Origin: a virus
Virus record (IMG/VR): IMGVR_UViG_3300025769_001056
Coordinates: 1-20,786 of that record
Length of the DNA: 20,786 nt
Strand: one strand, 5' to 3'
Under the pieces are notes generated by a model that made no database searches, had not been told where the DNA came from, and saw nothing but the letters and a program-made list of their open reading frames with translations. Within the stretch, counting starts at the first letter, position 1, and the number at the start of each line of letters is the position of its first letter. The translations under genes were made by a program, and so were the position numbers. Positions 14,406-19,079 of this stretch are shown piece by piece.

Positions 14406-14624
14406 TCACACAATGATCTCCCACCGATCACCACCCAGGTCATGCTGCCGCGCCTTGAACTGAGCTTTTTTGAGGTGGTATTTGATGCGATCCTTTTGCA
14501 TCTTCGTGGCGACAAGATGTGCAACGACTGGAAACTCACCAGCCTTTTTCTTGGCTTTCAGAATCTGTCTTGTGATGTCCATGATCGGATCATGGGTCTG
14601 AATCGATAAAAGTTTTGCTTCCAT
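14406..14624 (-). CDS. Small basic protein, unknown
   Basis: 72 aa from ATG 14624 with AAGGAAG upstream; it starts 9 bp after the previous stop, so it belongs to the minus-strand operon. It is helical and basic in the middle (RQILKAKKKAG; TKMQKDRIKYHLKKAQFKARQ) and ends DRWEIIV. The charge suggests nucleic-acid binding or a small regulator such as an excisionase-like factor, but no HTH or other motif is clear. It is the last gene before the integrase leader region. Function not recognised. Confidence 0.6.
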   Translation of the reverse strand: MEAKLLSIQTHDPIMDITRQILKAKKKAGEFPVVAHLVATKMQKDRIKYHLKKAQFKARQHDLGGDRWEIIV

Positions 14625-14633
14625 GCTTCTTCC

Positions 14634-14900
14634 TTAGTGGTTTTTGATTTCGACTGCATCGGAGACGACAACGCCATCAGATATTCCCTCAGCACTTAGT
14701 ACCGGCGGCGGTAACTGCTTCTTGGTTGATCTCAGAAGCTCTTCACTTCCGCGCTGCGCCAACACCAACAGGCTTTGCAGGATTTGAATCCCTTGTCCGC
14801 CCGTTTGCAGCGCAACCAAGTTGCTTTTGATCTCTTGGGAGAACTCCTCGGCGTTGTATTGCTTGCCGTCGATGGTGATCAGATTTTGCTCTTCGCTCAT
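14634..14900 (-). CDS. Small phage protein resembling DUF6447
   Basis: 88 aa, ATG 14900 overlapping the previous TGA (ATGA), with GAGGAAG as ribosome-binding site. The N-terminal pattern ITIDGKQYNAEEFSQEIKSNLVALQ, then a helix (QGIQILQSLLVLAQRGSEELL), resembles the small DUF6447-type phage proteins (TIDGKEYxxxxLSDEAK...LQ), recognised from memory only. The C-terminal third is Pro/Val-rich and probably disordered. Function unknown; position suggests an accessory role in the recombination/lysogeny operon. Confidence 0.6.
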   Translation of the reverse strand: MSEEQNLITIDGKQYNAEEFSQEIKSNLVALQTGGQGIQILQSLLVLAQRGSEELLRSTKKQLPPPVLSAEGISDGVVVSDAVEIKNH

Positions 14901-15292
14901 CGCTTCCTCGCGTCGTCTCGAATTACTTGATAAGAACGTGGTGCATCCACCCCGAACCTGCCCTGTGGGATCATGCGCTTGGACTGCTTGTCGCCTCTTC
15001 CGCAGACATCGCAGTAGGGCGGTCTGTCAGCCCAGTGCTCATGTATGGACATCAGCGATAACCAAACGCTTGGAGCCAGCTCAATCGCTGAGTCTTCGCC
15101 TGTGGTCAACATCACTGACTCCGTGATCCCGTCCTTGGTCTCGACGTTGATCAGCGCGGATTTTTTCTTCTCCGTACTGGTGAAACGCCGAAACCAAATC
15201 CTGTGGTCAAACGATCCCTCCAGATCGTCGCCGTCCAACTCGAATCCCCCGTAAAGCAGCGAGTCGGCTGCTCTCGTGATTCGTAAACCCAA
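14897..15292 (-). CDS. CsrA-like protein split by a CxxC-containing insertion (tentative)
   Basis: 131 aa from a TTG start at 15292, chosen because AAGGAG lies 6 bases upstream and no ATG in frame fits. The first residues (GLRITRAADSLLYGG) resemble the CsrA start (LxLTRxxxExLxIG), and the last 21 (GRFGVDAPRSYQVIRDDARKR) resemble the CsrA end (RIGVNAPKEVAVHREEI), including the Arg used for RNA contact (R125 here). About 90 residues lie between, with a CDVCGRGDK segment (C94, C97) that could bind metal, perhaps with nearby His residues (H84, H86). If correct it would be an RNA-binding post-transcriptional regulator with a novel insertion. Otherwise it is an unknown phage protein. It overlaps the next gene by ATGA. 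Confidence 0.6.
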   Translation of the reverse strand: MGLRITRAADSLLYGGFELDGDDLEGSFDHRIWFRRFTSTEKKKSALINVETKDGITESVMLTTGEDSAIELAPSVWLSLMSIHEHWADRPPYCDVCGRGDKQSKRMIPQGRFGVDAPRSYQVIRDDARKR

Positions 15293-15302
15293 TAGTCACT
15301 CC

Positions 15303-15644
15303 TTAAAATGGGATGTCGTCGTCAAAGTCGTCCAGTTGCGTTTCAGGGTCTGCTGCGGTCTGAGGAGCCGCTTCAGCCATCTCCACGCCCCATGCGCGAA
15401 TGTAGAGCTGGGTTTCGCCTTTGCGGTTTGTGCCCTCACGAATACCCAGTTTGGCTCTGACCTCACCGGCTGGTGTGTTGAGAAGAATGTTCCCGCCCCA
15501 CTTGTCGAGCTTCTCGCCCTTTTCTTCCTTCGATAGCCCCTTGTACCAGTCGTACTTGCTGAGGTTCTCGTGCTGTTGCAGCTTTTGCTCTTTGCTTTGC
15601 TGCCACGCGGCACCCGTATCGGGCTTTTGTTCGTAATCGCTCAT
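15303..15644 (-). CDS. SSB-like protein with host-type acidic SSB tail
   Basis: 113 aa from ATG 15644, which overlaps the exonuclease TGA (ATGA); an in-frame ATG five codons upstream is possible. It begins SDYEQKPDTGAAW, as do many small phage SSB-like/DUF736-type proteins, has a beta-rich middle (NILLNTPAGEVRAKLGIRE; QLYIRAWGVEM) that may be a reduced OB fold, and ends in DFDDDIPF (106-113), the same last eight residues as E. coli SSB. That tail recruits host replication and repair enzymes (RecQ, PriA, ExoI and others). Lying after the annealing protein and exonuclease, it completes a recombination cassette. SSB function is probable, not proven. Confidence 0.75.
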   Translation of the reverse strand: MSDYEQKPDTGAAWQQSKEQKLQQHENLSKYDWYKGLSKEEKGEKLDKWGGNILLNTPAGEVRAKLGIREGTNRKGETQLYIRAWGVEMAEAAPQTAADPETQLDDFDDDIPF

Positions 15645-16648
15645 CCCTGTTCCTTGCATTGCTTTATTGACACCTGTCTGGTGTTCGTGGTTTTCCTGAA
15701 AGACTCCATGCTGGAACCCTTTTTCAGAACTGCTTCATCACCACCCAGAAACTCAAAGGCTGCCCTGTAATCGAGCGGTGGTGTCTTCTTGATCACGCTG
15801 ATCGTGACGAACTTGTTGGTGATGCTTTGCCCGTACATATCAGCAAGCGCCGTCTTGATTCCGTCGTTGTCCTTTTTGAGCTGATCGATCTCGGACAGCT
15901 CACCCCCGATCTTCGATTCAATGAACTTGATCCGGCGCACGTTGGTGTCGATCTGATCCAGTGCCGGATCACTCACCTCAACAGCGTCCGCATTGATCGG
16001 ATCGATGTGCGCCTTGCGCTTCTCTGGATCTTGGTATTCGTCTTGAATTTGGTTGAACCACGCATGCCACAGCGATATCCGGGTGACCGGTTTTGCACTG
16101 GGTACAGGCAACCATTTACCGCTGACCTCCTCATCGAGGAACCCGTGCTTCCGCGCTACGCGCTCAATGCCGAACACGTCATCGTTGATGTAGCACAGGA
16201 AGTCGATCCACTCGAGATCGCACACCTCCATGACCACATAGCACTGCCACAGGTACATCACTTTGTCTGGGGCAAAAACGCTGTACGGCTCTTTAACGTA
16301 GAACGGAGACTTAATTTCCAGTCCTCCATCAAGACCCACCAGACCGTCAGGCGATGCTCTCAGGAACGCATACTTTGAGTGAGCCACACTGCCCGTTTCC
16401 ATCACCTGCTTGTTTTCCGTGCGCTGGTAGAACCCGACCGCTTTAGGTTCGGTTTCTTGACCGTGCTTCATTGCCGCGTTCAGCTTGATCTCAGATGGCT
16501 CGCCAGCAAGTTGCCGCACTCCTTCGCGCACAAGCTTCTTGGCGTTGGTGTACGGGTGTAAGCCCTCCCAAGCAGCGCAGTTGCTCGCAAGGATCTTTCC
16601 CGCTCTTTCGGCATGCCATTCAGGTGACCCTTGAATCAGGACACTCAT
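15641..16648 (-). CDS. YqaJ-type phage exonuclease
   Basis: 335 aa from ATG 16648, overlapping the annealing-protein TGA (ATGA). PD-(D/E)xK nuclease motifs of the YqaJ/lambda-exo family are clear: GSPEWHAERAGKILASN at the start, KHGQETEPKA (E65/E67), SPDGLVG (D101), LEIKSP (E111, K113) and a helix with Q135 (YLWQCYVVMEV). Residues 200-335 form a helical extension (ESKIGGELSEIDQLKKDND) and a basic C-terminus, beyond the minimal nuclease. These enzymes degrade the 5' strand of double-stranded ends so that the partner annealing protein (next gene upstream) can load. The pairing is the classic two-gene phage recombinase. Confidence 0.9.
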   Translation of the reverse strand: MSVLIQGSPEWHAERAGKILASNCAAWEGLHPYTNAKKLVREGVRQLAGEPSEIKLNAAMKHGQETEPKAVGFYQRTENKQVMETGSVAHSKYAFLRASPDGLVGLDGGLEIKSPFYVKEPYSVFAPDKVMYLWQCYVVMEVCDLEWIDFLCYINDDVFGIERVARKHGFLDEEVSGKWLPVPSAKPVTRISLWHAWFNQIQDEYQDPEKRKAHIDPINADAVEVSDPALDQIDTNVRRIKFIESKIGGELSEIDQLKKDNDGIKTALADMYGQSITNKFVTISVIKKTPPLDYRAAFEFLGGDEAVLKKGSSMESFRKTTNTRQVSIKQCKEQG

Positions 16649-17298
16649 TTCTTTGCCTTCTTGGTTGCTATCAGTTCGTTAGAGTATTCCTTCGCCAACT
16701 CAGCAAGCTGATCCTCCGAGATATCAACTTTTAAGTTGCGAACATAGTTCTCGAATTTGCCCCACTTGACCTGCGCGTCACTCATGCTGGTGGCAGAGAA
16801 AAGTTCTTCCCTGTGGTACTCGTAGTAACCAGCAAGCCGTTCCTCTGGGGTTTGCTTGACGGCTTCGGGCTGCGGATCTGCCGCTGGAGGGGCGTCAGGC
16901 TCCTCCAAGGGAAGGTCAGACCACATGTGATGGAACAAGCCAAACTCGGCAAGCGCCTTTACACGGCACCGCTGCTTGGCGGTATTGACCTGATGCGCGT
17001 TTGGATTGGGCTGCGCGGTGTTGCTCTTGCCGTATACCGGCAGGGTGGTGGTATGACTAATGTCGCCGACAGCAACACGGCATCGGACCTCACAGGTCTT
17101 GTCTGGAAAGAAGTGGGTGTGTTTGCCGTGCTCGTCTTGAAGAAACTCCCAAGTGTACTGCGGGAAGTGCTTCATCATGATCGCGTGAGCCGCCATCCAC
17201 TTGACGTAGGTGATCCCACCGAATTTCTCAGTGCTCACTGAATCGCTGGATATTGTCGATAGCGTTGCCCAGATGTGGGCGGGGGTAACTTGTTCCAT
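16645..17298 (-). CDS. Sak3-like (DUF1071) single-strand annealing protein
   Basis: 217 aa from ATG 17298 with AAGGAGG 8 bases upstream. The core, about residues 7-132, follows the Sak3/DUF1071 pattern: FGGITYVKWMAAHAIMMKHFP, then beta strands with charged loops, then VNTAKQRCRVKALAEFGLF (104-122) and SDLPLEE. An acidic/Pro linker and a helical, Lys-rich tail (about 150-217) follow. Such proteins form rings on single-stranded DNA and anneal complementary strands during phage recombination. It is coupled to the YqaJ nuclease and the SSB-tail protein downstream. A repeat element lies 52 bp upstream of its start (17350-17367). Confidence 0.85.
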   Translation of the reverse strand: MEQVTPAHIWATLSTISSDSVSTEKFGGITYVKWMAAHAIMMKHFPQYTWEFLQDEHGKHTHFFPDKTCEVRCRVAVGDISHTTTLPVYGKSNTAQPNPNAHQVNTAKQRCRVKALAEFGLFHHMWSDLPLEEPDAPPAADPQPEAVKQTPEERLAGYYEYHREELFSATSMSDAQVKWGKFENYVRNLKVDISEDQLAELAKEYSNELIATKKAKK

Positions 17299-17349
17299 GT
17301 CTGAAACCTCCTTGTCCAGAAGGTCTCAGAATGGATTAGTTAAGTGGTT

Positions 17350-17367
17350 TTTGCAACCAATAGATGC
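17350..17367 (+). repeat. Third ACCAATA-type repeat, leader of recombination operon
   Basis: TTTGCAACCAATAGATGC combines the 5' half of the 13112-13129 copy (13 identical bases) with the full 12-base sequence of the 13098-13109 copy. It sits in the 81-bp gap between the Cys-rich gene and the annealing-protein gene. On the minus strand it also shows arms TTGCA/TGCAA separated by 9 bp. A regulator or architectural protein site controlling this operon is likely. No convincing sigma-70 promoter is seen beside it. Confidence 0.5.
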
Positions 17368-17379
17368 AAAAAGTTTTGT

Positions 17380-17709
17380 CTAAATGAAAGCAACGATGGG
17401 ATACCACGATCCGCACGAGCGTAAACCCGTCGAGCAACAGCAGGCTCCGGGGCAGTGGGGAGTGTCTATGTGGTTTCCATGATCATCAGGGAAAATAAAC
17501 TTGTTCGACGGGATGGCGTCATCCGCTTCGTCATCCCATGCGACAGCCGAGACCATCATGTCGTGAACGATGTCGGAATAACGCTTGAATTCCTTGTCCT
17601 CGTTTGCCGTGACGCTTCCCTTCTCGCACAAGAAATCAAGGAAAAGACCTACGAGTCTTGCGTCCTTTTGCATGACCTCTCGTCTTTCTACAGCCCTTGC
17701 TGCCCGCAT
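17380..17709 (-). CDS. Small acidic protein with Cys-rich C-terminus
   Basis: 109 aa from ATG 17709, starting 16 bp after the repressor stop with AAGGA and GGAGG purine sites upstream. Residues 15-55 are helical (ARLVGLFLDFLCEKG; KRYSDIVHDMMV). Residues 57-70 are acidic. The last 28 residues contain H85, C86, C90, C91, C92 and C99 (PHCPGACCCSTGLRSCG), a compact Cys cluster that could bind metal or form disulfides. The family is not recognised. Being in the repressor operon, it may modulate lysogeny or exclude other phages, but that is only a suggestion from position. Confidence 0.6.
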   Translation of the reverse strand: MRAARAVERREVMQKDARLVGLFLDFLCEKGSVTANEDKEFKRYSDIVHDMMVSAVAWDDEADDAIPSNKFIFPDDHGNHIDTPHCPGACCCSTGLRSCGSWYPIVAFI

Positions 17710-17725
17710 GCCTCCGCCCCCTTCC

Positions 17726-18124
17726 TTATGTTGCTTTTAGTATTGTTCCGAGCTGTGAGATTAACGCTGCGAGTTCATCGTCTTCCTTAGTCATCGCAAG
17801 CTTGACGATCATCATAAACTGTTCATCGCTCATTTCTGCAACCGTCTTTTCGAAGGCTCTAGCGGTATGGATCGCCTTTTGCCACTGCGCGGTTTGCGGG
17901 TCTTGAGTTGTCCCCAACACCCACTCGCGCACATCGAAATTGTAGAGATCTGCGAACTTGAACCCCAGCTCCATGTCTCTTGGCAAGGTTCCTAACAGCC
18001 AACCGGTAGCGGCTGCTTTGGCACATTGAAGTTCGCGTGAAATTGTTGACGCTCGCCCATAGAGGGGTACGTTCTTGTTGGTCAGAGTTTCTTTCAGCCA
18101 TTCGGCTCTATCTGTTTTATTCAT
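17726..18124 (-). CDS. CI-like phage repressor (HTH)
   Basis: 132 aa from ATG 18124. The N-terminal domain (RAEWLKETLTNKNVPLYGR, then STISRELQCAKAAATGWLLG at about 26-45, then LPRDMELGFKFADLYNFD and VREWVLG) is the standard helix-turn-helix domain of CI-type/Xre phage repressors, with the recognition helix around 34-43. The C-terminal 60 residues are helical (TARAFEKTVAEMSDEQFMMIVKLA), probably for oligomerisation; there is no LexA/CI-type self-cleavage peptidase domain, so induction would need another route. No good Shine-Dalgarno precedes it. It diverges from the replication gene at 18366 and presumably binds the control region between them. Confidence 0.85.
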   Translation of the reverse strand: MNKTDRAEWLKETLTNKNVPLYGRASTISRELQCAKAAATGWLLGTLPRDMELGFKFADLYNFDVREWVLGTTQDPQTAQWQKAIHTARAFEKTVAEMSDEQFMMIVKLAMTKEDDELAALISQLGTILKAT

Positions 18125-18150
18125 AGCAAACGTCCGTGTCGATATTTGTT

Positions 18151-18180
18151 GTTAAACTCCTTAGTTTTACGCTCTTTCAA
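18151..18180 (-). promoter_or_regulatory. Candidate repressor promoter
   Basis: On the minus strand TTGAAA (18175-18180) and TTTAAC (18151-18156) are separated by 18 bp, a fair sigma-70-type match, ending 26 bp upstream of the repressor ATG. The AGTTTTACG half-site (18163-18171) lies inside the spacer, so repressor binding there would give autoregulation. Prediction only. Confidence 0.4.
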
Positions 18181-18271
18181 ACTACGAAACCGCCGAGCCG
18201 GATCAAATTAACACAGATTTGGCTCTCGTAAAACTGGCAATGCATACAGTATAGGTAGTGTTCTTCTCTTA

Positions 18272-18284
18272 TAAGTTATTGATA
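18272..18284 (-). promoter_or_regulatory. IHF-consensus site in the divergent control region
   Basis: The minus strand reads TATCAATAACTTA, matching WATCAANNNNTTR fully. Its 12-base TAAGTTATTGAT (plus strand) is identical to 13144-13155 in the attP left arm. It overlaps the left half of the 20-bp palindrome. Confidence 0.45.
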
Positions 18285-18295
18285 ATTATCAATAA
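18276..18295. repeat. Perfect 20-bp palindrome
   Basis: TTATTGATAA followed by its exact reverse complement TTATCAATAA. It is AT-rich and sits about 70 bp before the replication gene start. A symmetrical operator for a dimeric HTH protein (repressor or the product of 18366) is the simplest reading; part of a replication origin is another. Confidence 0.55.
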
Positions 18296-18365
18296 ATACT
18301 AAAAGTAACCAAAAGGTTGAAAAATCATCAATTAGTAGTAATGCTTTCCTTTCCAAGGAGGGTTT

Positions 18366-19079
18366 ATGATCTACCGAAACAACCACCAAAGAAACTACAC
18401 AGTTCTGTCAAATTCTCTGCTTCAAGGCGGCACGAACGCAGCAAAGAGAGAAGACGGTCTGAACCTCGAGAGCGTTGCCGTTCTCGTCCACCTCTTATCG
18501 CATCCCACTGACTGGCAAGTCACCAACGCATCCATCGCCCAGTACTGGGGGATCAGCCGTGAGCGTGTGAGCCGGATCACCAAAACACTGGAAGCGGCTG
18601 GCTACATCAAGCGCAACATCAAGCGGTCCGAAGACGGCAAGGTCAAGCAGTGGGACTACGATGTCACCGATACAGCGGGTCATTTCACCACATGCAACCA
18701 AACCCAGATGTGGCAAAACCCAGATCTGGATATCGAGACACAAAGAAAAGAATATCTCTTACAAAGTAATAATAAGAATACAAAGAAGAAGACCGCACTC
18801 GCTGACGCGATCAAGCAATGCCCCAAAGGAATCCCTGTTGAGGCATTCGACTATTGGTTGAGGTACAAGGCAGACAGCGATGGGTTCTTAGGCGCAAAGC
18901 TTCTCAACAATGCGATACGCACGTTTGAGCTTCTGAGGAAGGCTCACTGCACCGACTACGGGATGGTGGTGCATGTCGCCGTTGGAAAGGGCTGGCGATC
19001 CATCGACCCACAGTACGCGCTCATCAAGAATTACTTCCGTACCGACCGCGACATCAAAATGCTGACGGGAGTGAAGTGA
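18366..19079 (+). CDS. Winged-helix replication-initiator-like protein
   Basis: 237 aa from ATG 18366, with a strong AGGAGG (18357-18362) in front. Residues about 32-100 form a winged helix: LESVAVLVHLLSHP, then TNASIAQYWGISRERVSRITKTLEAAGYIKR (recognition helix near 64-76) and a wing (DGKVKQWDYDV). A Lys/Asn-rich linker near 115-130 precedes a helical C-terminal domain (LLNNAIRTFELLRKAH; GKGWRSIDPQYALIKNYF), a layout seen in phage O-like/DnaD-like origin-binding proteins. It overlaps the primase-helicase gene by one base, supporting a role in replication start or helicase loading. A transcription regulator is the alternative. Confidence 0.7.
   Translation: MIYRNNHQRNYTVLSNSLLQGGTNAAKREDGLNLESVAVLVHLLSHPTDWQVTNASIAQYWGISRERVSRITKTLEAAGYIKRNIKRSEDGKVKQWDYDVTDTAGHFTTCNQTQMWQNPDLDIETQRKEYLLQSNNKNTKKKTALADAIKQCPKGIPVEAFDYWLRYKADSDGFLGAKLLNNAIRTFELLRKAHCTDYGMVVHVAVGKGWRSIDPQYALIKNYFRTDRDIKMLTGVK

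Larger units (their letters stand above)
18125..18365. promoter_or_regulatory. Divergent control region between repressor and replication gene
   Basis: 241 bp with no gene. It contains a 9-bp inverted pair AGTTTTACG (18163-18171) / CGTAAAACT (18227-18235) with centres 64 bp apart, an inner GAGCC/GGCTC pair (18195-18199, 18221-18225), a perfect 20-bp palindrome (18276-18295), an IHF-consensus match (18272-18284), and AACC-AAAA-GGTT (18307-18318). These are candidate operators for the repressor and architectural proteins. AGGAGG at 18357-18362 serves the rightward gene. I could not pick a convincing rightward sigma-70 promoter. Confidence 0.65.

Noticed and set aside
15827-16378. 183-codon plus-strand frame opposite the exonuclease gene
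   Set aside because: It is antisense to a well-supported YqaJ gene, has no ribosome-binding site in a sensible place and its product is not protein-like beyond mirrored codon bias.
18847-18858. CTATTGGTTG, matching 10 bases of the attP/recombination-leader repeat (minus-strand sense)
   Set aside because: It lies inside the replication gene and encodes part of its DYWLRY segment; a 10-base match is plausible by chance and the TTGCAA flank is missing.
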